Shown: positions 9,649 through 19,490 of the stretch, in pieces
How the letters are laid out: each line of letters starts with the position of its first letter
Numbering within the stretch: position 1 is the stretch's first letter
Assembly (NCBI RefSeq): GCF_000172075.1
Contig: NZ_ABIC01000013.1
Coordinates: forward strand, 36,197 to 100,196
Length of the DNA stretch: 64,000 nt
Source of the DNA: Shewanella benthica KT99
Lineage (GTDB): Bacteria; Pseudomonadota; Gammaproteobacteria; Enterobacterales; Shewanellaceae
Reading direction: 5' to 3'
Made by a program: the position numbers and the translations under genes
The notes under the pieces: model-generated
The model's input: the letters and a program-made list of their open reading frames with translations, nothing else
The model's database searches: none
Told to the model about the DNA's origin: nothing

Positions 9649-9885
9649 ATGAATGACATATTACTAATAATTATCACTATCGCTGCAGGATTTTTAGGCT
9701 TCGGCGCGCTAATCCTTGGAGCTCTTGGTCTTTATTCCGTTGCCGAGCAAAAAGGTGTCCTAGGCATATCAATATATATCGCTTGCTGGTTGTTTCTAGG
9801 ACCCTTAATAGCGACGGTATCGGTAATTGTGGGTCTATATCTATTGTTTCAACTCGTAAAAGGTTCTAGAGCAAGTGCCACCTAG
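9649..9885 (+). CDS. Small membrane protein, unknown function
   Basis: A 78-residue hydrophobic protein with two or three predicted membrane segments (about residues 4-30 and 42-70) and a short basic tail (KGSRASAT). No family was recognised and no strong ribosome-binding site was seen. It borders a region of decayed mobile DNA and may be part of it. Confidence 0.45.
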   Translation: MNDILLIIITIAAGFLGFGALILGALGLYSVAEQKGVLGISIYIACWLFLGPLIATVSVIVGLYLLFQLVKGSRASAT

Positions 9886-10148
9886 CGCCAACTTAATGGA
9901 GTTAATGGTGCCAGCCAGAGTCAATGGTAGTTTGAAGGTCGCTCCTTAGTTTGTAACCTACCGCCTAGCAGGCGAGGCATGTGCACTCTTACTTTGACAA
10001 GGGTCTGCGAAACGGTGAATATGGCGTAGCCATGAGTTTATGAACGAGAAGCATGGATGCCGAACTGGCCTTTAGATAGGATATCACTCAAGCACATCCA
10101 TGTCATCGAAGCTCGCAGCCGCATCTGCACTGGCTGTTCTACAAGAAT

Positions 10149-10259
10149 GGGGTCTCTTCAATTTGAGCTTGATTGCTAGCATGCTGTAACTCATTTTGCC
10201 CAAAGCGCGTTAGTGACGAATGAAACTTGAGGTAGTTTTACCTTATTCGCTCCGACCCC
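10149..10259. repeat. Short element bounded by GGGGTC / GACCCC
   Basis: An imperfect inverted repeat, GGGGTC at 10149 and GACCCC at 10254, encloses about 110 bp at the point where the integrase frame loses similarity to its family. It resembles the small palindromic repeats common in this lineage, but no second copy is in the window. From 9886 to 10148 nothing else was recognised. Confidence 0.35.
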
Positions 10260-10266
10260 TTTATCA

Positions 10267-10670
10267 TACCCACTGCCAAATAAGAATTCAATGATTAACC
10301 TATTGCGGCCAGAAAGCTGATTTAGCACCAGAGATATCTCTGATGTGGACAAGACGGTAGGTAATTGGCGTTGTTTACTGGCATAGCGAAACCCTAAATC
10401 GCCAAGATCTTGCTTTAGATGTTTTTGATACAAATACACCAATGCATTAAGCGCTACTTTTTGAGTGTTGATAGCGACATTGCGATTGATAGCGAGAAAG
10501 GTTAAAAACTGTGCCACCTCATCAGTTCCCATAGTTTCTGGATGATGTTTGTGATGAAAATTGATAAATGCCTTCATCTAATACAGATAGGATTTTTCAG
10601 TTCTAATACTGTATCCCCGCATACGCATTTCATCTCGTACTCGATTAAGAAATGGACTGTTGTTTATCAT
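10267..10670 (-). pseudogene. intI: Integron integrase remnant (IntI-like tyrosine recombinase)
   Basis: The minus strand from ATG 10670 reads MINNSPFLNRVRDEMRMRGY, then SIRTEKSYLY, an amber codon, and continues in frame with KAFINFHHKHHPETMG. IntI proteins have Trp where the amber codon is (YWIK), so TGG has become TAG. The core-binding domain continues through LPTVLSTSEISLVLNQLSG and stops resembling the family after IEFLFGSG. The catalytic domain with the Arg-His-Arg-Tyr set is lost. No convincing attC or attI site was found. The amber codon and the truncation each inactivate the gene. Confidence 0.8.
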
Positions 10671-10722
10671 AACAATACTCACTTAGCTGTATATATATGG
10701 CGCTGTTCTGATAGGTTGTTGC

Positions 10723-10884
10723 TCAACTTGATAGTGCCTCATTTAACCAATCCCTGATGGTTAACAGTGATTCATCAGCTAAAATACGCCACCACGCAAG
10801 ATATTTTCCTAAGTATTGAGTTCCCACACCATAAAATCGATTGAGCCATCCTTTTAGTCGCGCAATGTAGTTGTTTGGCTATGT
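10723..10884 (-). pseudogene. C-terminal scrap of a second IS1595-like transposase
   Basis: After the amber stop of the neighbouring transposase, the same minus-strand frame continues with NNYIARLKGWLNRFYGVGTQ and YLGKYLAWW and ends in a TGA. This is homologous to the last part of the adjacent element (IAHFKSWVNGQMKGVATKYL, then SHYLAWF) but clearly diverged. It is therefore the tail of a different IS1595/ISXO2-type transposase, not a local duplication. Confidence 0.65.
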
Positions 10885-11666
10885 TCCATAATATTGTTGT
10901 CCCCCATACGCGGCTTTCAATATCTGCAGATTATCTAGTTTTGCGTTACTTTCCTTAAACCAAGCCAGATAATGTGACAAATACTTTGTGGCAACCCCCT
11001 TCATTTGCCCATTAACCCAACTCTTAAAGTGAGCGATTGCACCATTTACAGTCTGGATATGGTAAATCTTATCTATCACTCTTACTTTATTATTTATCAA
11101 TCGCTTATGATCGCAGTTCTTTTGCTTTGCTATCGCTACATATGCCCAAGAGCCATCACTGCAAAGTACCGAATCTGCTGCAATGTTTTTAGACAAATTA
11201 GCCGCTATTTCTGCAGTCGTATCAGCAGATAAAATAGGGGTGATCATGTGTTTACTGCGATCTATGGATAATAGGATAGCGATCTGGCCTTCTTTAGTTC
11301 GTTTATCAATATCGCCGCCTCTCTCAGTGTTAACTTGAGCTGCATACAGCGAGTATAGTCAGCCCAAAGGTGGCATTTATGTAGCCTAGCTAACGGTGTC
11401 TTAGTCTTGTTATTGAAGGTCTTGTAACAGGTATTACATCGGTATCTTTGTATTGCTCCAGCCTTCCCCCATTTTTTGAACTGAGGAGAGTGGCAATGTG
11501 GGCACTGGGATAACGCATCGAAAAGTGGTTGAATGAGCTCATCGGTGGGGATTTTAGCGTTTAATGCCTGAATTGACTGGTGAACGACTTCTCTTTGAGC
11601 CGGTGTCATCGATAAAAATGTTTTTGTTATCTGGTTAAGCTTACTCACAAATAATTTTGTTTTCAT
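10879..11666 (-). pseudogene. IS1595-family transposase, internally deleted and frameshifted
   Basis: The N-terminal part (from ATG 11666) has the zinc ribbon CPHC...CNTC and PLARLHKCHLWADYTRCM, typical of IS1595-family transposases. It runs to TLREAA and then falls out of frame. The other frame picks up at GGDIDKRTKEGQIAILLSID and continues through DGSWAY and the C-terminal HIQTVNG...GVATKYL. The segment expected between (helix-turn-helix and first catalytic Asp, several dozen residues) is missing. Deletion plus frameshift make it inactive. No clean terminal inverted repeats were identified. Confidence 0.8.
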
Positions 11667-11681
11667 TTTCTTTAACCTCAA

Positions 11682-12104
11682 TCAATTACGCTCAATGATA
11701 AGGGTAGACAACATTTCGCTACAACAGCGCCTATCTTTTGTATCGATGTCTGTGGACTATGGTGTAAAGGCAAAGCCAGTAGTAATGCACTTCATCCATC
11801 TCCTTAGAAAGATCTTCGCGGCTGAAGCCGCTCCCACATTAAAATCTGGTCAATAAAGAAACAAAGAAGTCGTAGCGAATTAGGGCTTCCGAATAAACTA
11901 AGATACTTTTCTCATCGGAGTCACCCGCATTAGCGCAAGTAATCTAGCGCATTTCTGTTCAAAAGTGATTGACTAACCCATAAAACTAAAATGTGATCAC
12001 CAAGGGATTTTGGTACTTAGTAAACTAACCAAGTACCAAACCCGCCCTATGAACCCAACCCAAAAAGCTATTTAAAACTTGCTAGCAGGCAAGTTCCCTC
12101 ATGA
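11682..12104. other. Gene-free stretch with a REP-like palindrome
   Basis: No coding sequence is supported. The only clear structure is the palindrome GCGGCT-GA-AGCCGC at 11818-11831, followed by TCCCACA, which resembles REP elements best known from Pseudomonas. Confidence 0.5.
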
Positions 12105-13394
12105 CTATCTTAGAGACACCCCACGATTGAGGGCTATCAGCTTATCTAGAATATGCTCTCCATCCATGCGGATGCCGTTGTGCTCATACTCAGACGTTAA
12201 CCAATACTTGAGCTCGCCTACTTGCTTGGCGGTTTCCAGGCTGTAGTTCATTTCGACAAACATATCTTCGCTGTAGATGGCTGCTGCGACGGGCACCTGG
12301 TTGTTCGCTAGGGTGTCTAAGTCGTATAGCGGTGACCAATCAGACTTTTCCGCGAGTAAGTTGGCGGCATGTTTGAGCGGTTTAAGGTTAGTGAACTGCT
12401 CGAAAAACCAGGGGTAGACCATCTCACCGGTAAACAGGAAGGGCTTGCCTGCTTCATAGTTAAATTCATCATATTGGCCGCGAACGCGCTGAGCCGACCA
12501 ATTTGAGGCGCTTTGCTGGCAGTAAATACTCTCGTGAAGCAAAGCAAAGATTGGATTAGTGTTGAAATCGAGTTGTTGGCAGAATTGTGCCAGAAACAGC
12601 GGGTTAACTTCTGTGCCTGACTCAGTTTCGATCAACGCCTGTTCAAGCAGGTAGTAAACCGATTCGGGACCTTGCTCCATGCCTATGTTAATGCCGAGTA
12701 GCTGTAGCATCTCTACGGTGAGTCGTTCACCCGTGGCGATACGGACCACATGGTTACTGATGTGCTCGGCTAGCTGAGTGATAAGTGTCTGGGCATCGCT
12801 GAAGCGCTTAAAGAAGTCTTGGTTTTTCGCTAACACTCGCTTGTAGGTGGCTTGGTATACTTCATCTGCGTGGCGGGTCAGTGATGGCATGCCGCCGGTG
12901 ATATAAGCTTCCTTTAATCCTTGTGGTGCATCATTTAAGTATTTAAGTACACAAAAACCACCGAAACTTTGGCCTAAGATGCTCCATTTTTCATCTGGAC
13001 AAAGTTGAGCCCGTATCGCTTCGGCATCACGGATGATATTATCGGCGCGAAAATGTGTCAGGTATTGGGCTTGCTCTTCTGCGTCCATATGATTCAGGCT
13101 CAGATAACTCACCGGGGTAGAGAGGCCAGTGCCACGTTGATCGAGTAATAAGACTCTGAACTCTTTCAGTGCGCGCTTAATCCAGCCTCCATTGGCGGCG
13201 GGGCGAATGGCCCCGAAACCTGGACCACCTTGAAAAAATACCAGGTATGGAAGCTGTTTGTCTTGGTTCTCAGGGGAAACTAGCTCACGAGCGAATACTT
13301 TGATCTGCTCGCCTTTGGGCTTGGCATAATCTAAAGGGAGTGAGAAGCTGTGCTTTATGGCTGTTAATCCTGCAAACGTTAAGTCAGATTTCAT
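12105..13394 (-). CDS. Prolyl aminopeptidase, S33 family alpha/beta hydrolase
   Basis: A 429-residue enzyme expected to release N-terminal proline from peptides in the cytoplasm. The oxyanion region is FFQGGPGFG, followed by LLLDQRGTGLST, the S33 signature. The nucleophile elbow is GQSFGG, and the C-terminal GEHIL presumably carries the catalytic His. ATG 13394 is preferred over an upstream TTG because the protein then begins MKSDLTFAG with AAGG just upstream. It stands alone, convergent with the mobile-element relics. Confidence 0.88.
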   Translation of the reverse strand: MKSDLTFAGLTAIKHSFSLPLDYAKPKGEQIKVFARELVSPENQDKQLPYLVFFQGGPGFGAIRPAANGGWIKRALKEFRVLLLDQRGTGLSTPVSYLSLNHMDAEEQAQYLTHFRADNIIRDAEAIRAQLCPDEKWSILGQSFGGFCVLKYLNDAPQGLKEAYITGGMPSLTRHADEVYQATYKRVLAKNQDFFKRFSDAQTLITQLAEHISNHVVRIATGERLTVEMLQLLGINIGMEQGPESVYYLLEQALIETESGTEVNPLFLAQFCQQLDFNTNPIFALLHESIYCQQSASNWSAQRVRGQYDEFNYEAGKPFLFTGEMVYPWFFEQFTNLKPLKHAANLLAEKSDWSPLYDLDTLANNQVPVAAAIYSEDMFVEMNYSLETAKQVGELKYWLTSEYEHNGIRMDGEHILDKLIALNRGVSLR

Positions 13395-13718
13395 GGAGGC
13401 CTTGTACAATAGAGTTAGAAATTGATGCTCATTATATCTCTCACTGTAATGGTGAGCAGAACGTCATTATTGGCAAATTGTATACAAAATCAGTGCGGAT
13501 ACAAAGTTTAAAAGTCATTGTGATGATTAGGCTGGCTTCATATAAATTGATCTAGAACAATTTATATGCATGCCCGAGAGAGAAAAGAGTGAACTTGGCT
13601 TAACCTTAACTTAATATGTAAAGGTACTTGTAGAGAATGCCAATCTCTTGTATTAACGCCTCTTATTAAAGAGTCATGTAACATCCCCGAAATAGATAGT
13701 TAGCCTAGGCGGAAACCT
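13395..13718. other. Divergent promoter region
   Basis: This 324-bp gap separates the divergent peptidase and GloB-like genes. It is AT-rich and must hold both promoters. No operator, small gene or RNA was recognised. Confidence 0.5.
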
Positions 13719-14363
13719 ATGAAGTACCAGATTATCCCAGTCACCCCATTTCAGCAAAATTGCAGCCTTATCTGGTGCGACAAAACCAAGGCCGCAGCCG
13801 TCGTTGATCCTGGCGGAGATATGGACCGAATCTTGGTTGAGGTGGACAAACTTGGAGTTAAGCTGGAAAAAGTACTCTTGACCCATGGTCATATCGATCA
13901 CGTCGGTGCGGCTAAGAAACTATCTGAGCATGTTGGCATACCTATCATAGGTCCGCATAAGGCCGATAGTTTCTGGTTAGAGAATCTAGCAGAGCAGAGC
14001 AAGCATTTTGGATTTGTGCATTGTGAGCCATTCGCGCCGACGCAATATCTTGAAAGTGGTGATACCGTGACTTTAGGCTCTTTGACGTTAGAGGTGCTGC
14101 ATTGTCCGGGGCACACTCCGGGCCACATCGTGTTTTTCTCGGCCAGTAGCTGTACTGCATGGGTGGGCGATGTGTTGTTTCATGGCTCAATTGGTCGCAC
14201 CGACTTTCCTCAGTCAAATCATCAAGACTTGATCCATTCAATTACCAAAACCCTTTGGCCATTGGGCCGTAATGTGGAGTTTATTCCTGGTCATGGTCCC
14301 ATCTCGACTTTCGGCACTGAGCGAGATCAAAATCCTTTCGTGGCAGATCAGCTGTTTGGCTAA
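13719..14363 (+). CDS. MBL-fold metallo-hydrolase, GloB/YcbL-like
   Basis: A 214-residue metallo-beta-lactamase-fold hydrolase. The metal motif THGHIDH is at about residues 55-61, with further ligands in CPGHTPGH and the Asp of VGDVLF, and the closing GHGP. This short single-domain form corresponds to YcbL-type glyoxalase II-like enzymes, which may hydrolyse S-lactoylglutathione. The C-terminal glutathione-binding domain of classical GloB is absent, so the substrate is uncertain. Confidence 0.87.
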   Translation: MKYQIIPVTPFQQNCSLIWCDKTKAAAVVDPGGDMDRILVEVDKLGVKLEKVLLTHGHIDHVGAAKKLSEHVGIPIIGPHKADSFWLENLAEQSKHFGFVHCEPFAPTQYLESGDTVTLGSLTLEVLHCPGHTPGHIVFFSASSCTAWVGDVLFHGSIGRTDFPQSNHQDLIHSITKTLWPLGRNVEFIPGHGPISTFGTERDQNPFVADQLFG

Positions 14364-14470
14364 GCTATTTTTTAAATGGCTTGCTTCCAATCTTGATAGC
14401 TTGATTGAGAGGCTTTTAGCAAAGGGTGACTCGCTCTAGTCACTAAAAATTCAGTTGCACTCGATTCAAT

Positions 14471-14496
14471 GGCTCCTATAGTAAGGGGCCTTTTTT
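14471..14496 (+). terminator. Rho-independent terminator after the GloB-like gene
   Basis: The imperfect stem GGCTCC (14471) and GGGGCC (14485-14490) is followed by TTTTTT. It lies 107 bp after the stop codon, so it may end a long untranslated tail. Confidence 0.6.
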
Positions 14497-14624
14497 GTTT
14501 GTCCTTGGCTGATTCTTATGGCCGGTGTGTCTTTTAACTGAAATATTTTGCAATGTATTGGCTATTCACTCCATTAAACATCTCTGTTAGCTTAGATTTT
14601 CTGTATCGATAACAATAGAGACAC

Positions 14625-15650
14625 ATGGATATGTCCCATCATATCGAAGATATTCTCTCCCACTGGCAGTCTGAGCCAACCGATGACTGGGTGCTGGCCG
14701 TCATTACTCGAGTGCAAGGGTCTTCTTATCGAAAACCCGGTGCCATGATGCTTTTTCACCCCTAGGGTCGGGTGATTGGTATGCTCAGTGGTGGCTGCTT
14801 AGAAGGCGATTTGAGGCGTCATGCGCAGATGGCGATACAGGAAAGACAAGCCATGCTGGTGCAATATGATGCCAGCGATGAAACCGATGCTCGCTATCAC
14901 TTAGGTTGCGGCGGCATCGTAGATCTCATGTTAGTGCCACTGAGCCGAGATAACCATTATCTGCATTTCCACCAGTTTGCCGAGCAATTACATAAAGGCG
15001 AGCCCTTCTTTTATCAATTGACTCTGCCCAGAAGAGATACCGATCTGGCTAATGTCAGCGCTAAAATTGTCGAGTATTGCGATGCCGCATTTTCTGTCAA
15101 TGACTTTACGCGAGCTGGGATTTTACAAACCGATAGAAACGAGCTGGTAGTGCCCATGAGGCCCAGGTTTAGGATTGCCATATTTGGTGGTGGTTTAGAT
15201 GCCCAGCCTATGGTGTCGATGGCGCTTACTCTCGGCTGGCAGGTAGATCTTATCGATGAAAGAGCCAGTTATGCCAGAAATTATGATTTTCCCGGCGCCA
15301 AAATTTTTAAGCATTCGATAGACGATTTACCTGCAAACTTCGCTGATAATTTAGATGGCATCATTATCATGCAGCACAACCTTGAGTTAGATGCCAAGGC
15401 ATTAGTATTTGCCAGCCAGGCTTCAGACAAGATTAAGTATGTGGCGTTATTGGGGCCTGCTCATCGGCGAGATAAAGTATTAGAAAAAGCTGGCTTGGCC
15501 TTAGCTGATTTCAGCTGTCAGTTTGCCGCACCCGCAGGTATCGCCTTGGGAGGGGAGCTTCCCGAGTCTGTGGCCTTGAGCATCTTGTCTCAGTGTCATG
15601 GTGTATTTCATGAAGCAGAGCCGGTCTCTCTCGATAAGGTGATGCTATGA
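14625..15650 (+). pseudogene. XdhC/CoxI family factor with an internal amber codon
   Basis: XdhC-type proteins bind molybdenum cofactor and help insert it into molybdenum hydroxylases. The frame from ATG 14625 (or 14631) reads through GSSYRKPGAMMLFHP, hits TAG at 14763-14765, then continues in the same frame with GRVIGMLSGGCLEGD to 15650. Without the amber codon the protein would be 341 residues. It has the XdhC N-terminal domain and the C-terminal Rossmann motif IFGGGLDAQPMVSMA followed by LLGPAHRRDKVL. A restart at ATG 14781 would lose the N-terminus. Its stop overlaps the next start (ATGA), the remains of an operon. Confidence 0.85.
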
Positions 15651-15786
15651 AGGCTCAGACTATGGCTCCTCCATTAAAATAGAGATGGAGAGTGCTTCTT
15701 TCGATATTGATACCCGAGATGACTTGAAAGATTGGCTAGCAGCTTGCTCATCGCGTACAGCACTGACAACACAAAATTCTAAATAA
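15647..15786 (+). pseudogene. Remnant of a MobA-like nucleotidyltransferase
   Basis: An ATG overlaps the xdhC stop, exactly where these operons often carry a MobA-like NTP-transferase. Only a few codons follow before similarity is lost. In another frame the last part survives: YGSSIKIEMESASFDIDTRD, then DLKDWLAACS and a TAA. FDIDT-x-DDL is the characteristic C-terminal motif of MobA-like enzymes. Most of the roughly 190-residue gene has been deleted. Confidence 0.6.
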
Positions 15787-15897
15787 TGATTATAATCAGA
15801 ATAATTTGATCACCATTTTAATAAGAATAAGTTAATAACTCATTCAATAAGAAAGTATGCCTATCTGCCGATGTGATTGGCAAACAAGAAGTGTGTA

Positions 15898-16374
15898 ATG
15901 TCTGATACCGTTCTGACACTGAAAATTAATGGCAAGCTGTTCCAGTTGGACGCCGATCCTAAGATGCCAGTCTTGTGGGCCGTGCGTGACATGCTGGGCT
16001 TGACAGGTACTAAATATGGTTGTGGTGCAGGCCTTTGCGGCGCTTGTACCATTCACGTTGACGGTAAGCCTGCTCGAGCTTGCTTAACCAGTTTGAGCCA
16101 GGTGCAAGGCAAAGAGCTGACTACCATAGAAGGCCTCGAGGCGGATAAGCTCAAGGAAGCCTGGACTGAGCATAAGGTACCCCAGTGTGGTTATTGTCAA
16201 CCCGGGCAGTTGATGTCGGCGGCGGCGCTATTAAGTCAAAACAACAAGCCCAGCGACAGTGATATCGATGAAGCCATGGCGGGGAACATTTGTCGTTGTG
16301 GCACTTATACCCGCATTAAATTAGCCATTAAATCGGCTTCCGGGCAGATAAAGGCTCAGGAGGTGACGGCATGA
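15898..16374 (+). CDS. 2Fe-2S subunit of a xanthine dehydrogenase-family oxidoreductase
   Basis: A 158-residue CoxS/IorA-type electron-transfer subunit. The plant-type ferredoxin cluster motif [16 protein letters not shown] is near residues 42-57. The second 2Fe-2S cluster domain has CGYCQPGQ and NICRCGTY at about residues 97-145. All eight cluster cysteines are present, so this gene looks intact although its partners are broken. The TTG at 15877 is less likely than the ATG used here. The 3' end overlaps the large-subunit ATG by 4 nt. Confidence 0.92.
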   Translation: MSDTVLTLKINGKLFQLDADPKMPVLWAVRDMLGLTGTKYGCGAGLCGACTIHVDGKPARACLTSLSQVQGKELTTIEGLEADKLKEAWTEHKVPQCGYCQPGQLMSAAALLSQNNKPSDSDIDEAMAGNICRCGTYTRIKLAIKSASGQIKAQEVTA

Positions 16375-18621
16375 GTTCATTCACAGCAACGCAGAATTTT
16401 AGCCGTCGTGATGTACTTAAGCTTTTCGGTGCCACTGGAGGCGGCCTGGCATTGGGCGCCAGCGGCCTAGGTTGGAGCCCTATGGTGATGGCTCAAAGTG
16501 CCGAGTCACGCCTCAATTTATTTATCGCTATCGGTGAAGATAACAAGGTGTATTTGACCTGTCACCGCTCTGAGATGGGCCAAGGGATCCGTACCGGCAT
16601 CGCTCAGGTACTGGCGGATGAGCTAGGTGCCGATTGGGATAATGTGGTTGTGGTTCAGGGATTAGCCGATAAGCGTTACGGCAGTCAAAATACCGATGGT
16701 TCCCGCAGCATACGTAAGGGTTTCGATAAGATGCGCGAGATGGGAGCCATGGCCAGAACCATGCTCGAACAAGCTGCTGCAGATAAATAGCGGGTCGCGA
16801 TAGCGGAAGTCTCGACGAGTAACAACCGAGTGAGTCATGCTAAATCGGGCAAGAGTGCCAGCTTTGGCGAGCTTGCCATGGCAGCATCGAAAGTGAAATT
16901 GCCAGATGTGGAAACCTTGAGCCTTAAATCTCCCAAAGAGTACACACATATAGGTGCGTCCCACGCTATTGTTGATATGCAGGACATGCTCACGGGTAAG
17001 GCACTATATGGTTATGACGTGCAGGTCGACGGCATGCTGTGTGCGAGCATCACCCGCCCGCCCGCCCGTGTTTGGCAGTGAAGTGGCTAAGTTTGATGAT
17101 AGCGCAGCCAGAAAAGTGGCTGGGGTTGTAGACGTTATGCAGCTGTCGGCGACGAAAGGCGCGCCCATGTTTCATCCCTTAGGTGGCGTCGCGGTTATTG
17201 CCACCAATAGCTGGAGCGCTCTCGAGGGACGCAAAGTATTAAAAATTGAATGGACAGATTCGAGCAATGATAGCCATGACTCTCAAGCGTATCTAAATAT
17301 GTTAAAAGAGCGGGTCAGTCAGCCCGGAAAGCTGATGCGCCAGCAAGGAAAAGAGGTCACAGACTGGCCTAAAGATAGCACCATCAGCGCCTTGTATACC
17401 GTGCCTTATCTTGCTCATGCACCGATGGAAGCACCATCGGCCACGGCCAGTGTCACCGCATCGGGCTGTGAAGTGTGGGCATCGACTCAGACGCCCCAAA
17501 GCGTACAGCAGAACGTGGCCGCAGCCTTAGGGCTTAAAGAGGAGCAAGTAAAGGTGAATGTCACCTTGATTGGCGGCGGTTTTGGGCGTAAGTCTAAGCC
17601 TGATTGCTGCGTCGAGGCGGCCTTGCTGTCTAAGAAAGCAGGCAAGCCTATCAAGGTATGCTGGAGCCGGGAAGATGAGATACAAAATGGCTATCTGCAT
17701 GCGATCAGTGCTCAGCTTTATCAGGCAAAACTTGGCACCGATAATATGCCTTTGGCGATACTGCAGCGCTCCGGTTTTCCGAGTATAGGCTCAACCTTCT
17801 CTGAAGGTGTAGATTATCCCGCGGGCTGGGAGCTGGACTTAGGTTTTGTCGATGTGCCGTTAGTGGTCAAGAGTCTCAGATGTGAAGCCGTTAAGGCTGA
17901 GGCTCATACCCGCATCGGCTGGATGCGCTCAGTGTGTAACATTCAGCATGCCTTCGGCATCGGCAGCTTCGTCGATGAGTTGGCGGTGAAAGCCAAGAAG
18001 CCCAGCACTGTGATGTGGAAAGCGCTATTAGGTGATGTGCGTCAAGAGACCTTTGCCAATCAAGCATTCAAATACGGTAACTATGGCGAAGATCTTGCCC
18101 GTCACCCGGTGGACATTGCCAGATATCGCGGCGTCATCGATGCAGTAGAGCAGGCCATGGAAAAAGCAGGCACAGCGGGTCACAATCAAGGCTGGGGCTT
18201 TGCGGTTCACAGAAGTTTCACCGCCTTCGTGGCAACGGCTCTATTAGTCGAAGTCTCCGAGGATAAGCAGCTGAAAGTGCTCAAGGCGATATCAGCCATC
18301 GATGCCGGCACTGTGGTCAATCCTGACAGAGTTAAGTCTCAGACAGAAGGCGCGGTGATGTTTGGCTTGAGTCTGGCCATGATGGGGGAGATAGACTTTA
18401 AGGAAGGCAAGGTGGTGCAGTCAAACTTTCATGACTACCCCATGCTGAGAATGTCTCAATGTCCTGCAATCCAGACTATCATTATCGAATCTGATGCGCC
18501 GCCAGCGGGTGTGGGCGAACCTGGCGTTCCACCGGTCGCGCCTAGTCTGACTAACGCCATCTTCGCGGCCTCAGGAATGAGAATACGTGACTTACCCGTG
18601 AGCAAGCGGCTTAAAGTGTAA
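16371..18621 (+). pseudogene. Molybdopterin large subunit (IorB/CoxL-like), nonsense plus frameshift
   Basis: The start carries a Tat-type leader, SRRDVLKLFGATGGGLALGA, so the active enzyme was exported. The frame runs to TAG at 16788-16790, where relatives have Trp, then continues in the same frame (VAIAEVSTSNNRVSHAKSGK). It stays open to about 17060, where CCCG is present three times in a row. One CCCG unit is extra compared with the expected ITRPPVFGSEV reading, a +4 insertion that shifts the frame. From there the other frame is open to 18621 and includes the active-site Glu region GVGEPGVPPVAPSLTNA. Two independent lesions make it a pseudogene. Confidence 0.88.
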
Positions 18622-18660
18622 GCATGAACAGCTTTTCTTAATCTAGTTGCAAATATAAAC

Positions 18661-18692
18661 AGTGTCAGCCGTGCAGGCTGACACTCTTTTTT
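18661..18692 (+). terminator. Rho-independent terminator of the molybdenum hydroxylase operon
   Basis: A perfect 10-bp stem AGTGTCAGCC (18661) with GGCTGACACT (18676-18685), a 5-nt loop, and CTTTTTTG after it. The remaining intergenic stretch to 18962 is AT-rich with no other clear feature. Confidence 0.9.
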
Positions 18693-18962
18693 GTCATTGC
18701 GTTTTATTAATGATGTAGCGACTAAATTTTAGTCTTATTACTACAAATTTAATTTTAGTCATGAGTAACAGCCTGCGGTAAAATTGCCCTAATGTGCACT
18801 TTATGGCTGATTAGTGCGATATGAGCCCAATTAAGCAGCAGTTAATACAAGATTTATGTCCTAGATCCTATTTTTATTTTACAAAAAGGTGTAATTTAAC
18901 CAACAAATTGGTCAATCAAAAATATGAATTGGCTTTCTTCCTATGTAATGAGGGGTCAATAC

Positions 18963-19478
18963 ATGGAAAATCGTTGGCAAGTCGCCATTTCGGCGGGTCT
19001 ACTTGCGGCTGTTTGGGGCGGTGTCGCCGATACATTCAGCTTAGTCACTTGGATAGGCTTTCTAGCCTGCAGCACCTATTTCGCTCAACCTAAAGTAGGT
19101 TTCCAAGGCGTACTCATGACTTGGGCTACTAACCTGTCGGGTGTGTTCTGGGCCTGGATTGTGATCAGCAGCAGTGGTTATTTTGAGTCGCCTTTTGTGG
19201 GGTATATACTCACTGGGATTGTCACATCGGCCATGTGTCTTCAAGCAAGCTATCATAAACTCGCCTTCATTCCCGGCGCCTTTATCGGTTGCTGTGTTAC
19301 TTTCGCTCTGGCTGGTGATATTGCTAATATTCTGCCAGCATTAATACTGGGTGCACTGCTTGGCTACTCCATGGTGTTATTAACCGGACAACTCGTTAGC
19401 TTGACTCAGAGATGGCGCGCGTTCACGGGGTCGTCAACTGCAAATAAAGTCACCGCTCAAACGACCACTAACGATTAA
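18963..19478 (+). CDS. DUF1097 membrane protein
   Basis: A 171-residue protein with about five or six hydrophobic helices and the pattern of DUF1097 proteins such as E. coli YcdZ (function unknown). It begins MENRWQVAISAGLLAAVWGG. This ATG is preferred over upstream candidates at 18924 because GAGGGG lies 8-9 nt before it. It is followed within a few bases by a chemoreceptor fragment, so the 3' flank has been rearranged. Confidence 0.8.
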   Translation: MENRWQVAISAGLLAAVWGGVADTFSLVTWIGFLACSTYFAQPKVGFQGVLMTWATNLSGVFWAWIVISSSGYFESPFVGYILTGIVTSAMCLQASYHKLAFIPGAFIGCCVTFALAGDIANILPALILGALLGYSMVLLTGQLVSLTQRWRAFTGSSTANKVTAQTTTND

Positions 19479-19490
19479 CCGCGTTAGATA

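Noticed and set aside
15787..15815. Fur-like AT-rich palindrome upstream of the 2Fe-2S subunit
   Set aside because: Matches the consensus poorly outside a short ATAATGAT word.
10577..16790. Three genes (intI, xdhC, large Mo subunit) interrupted by TAG, suggesting amber suppression or recoding
   Set aside because: All three genes are non-essential; two of them carry additional lesions (truncation, frameshift) and the third lies in the same decaying operon. Intact genes in the window end in TAG normally. Ordinary pseudogene decay explains it.
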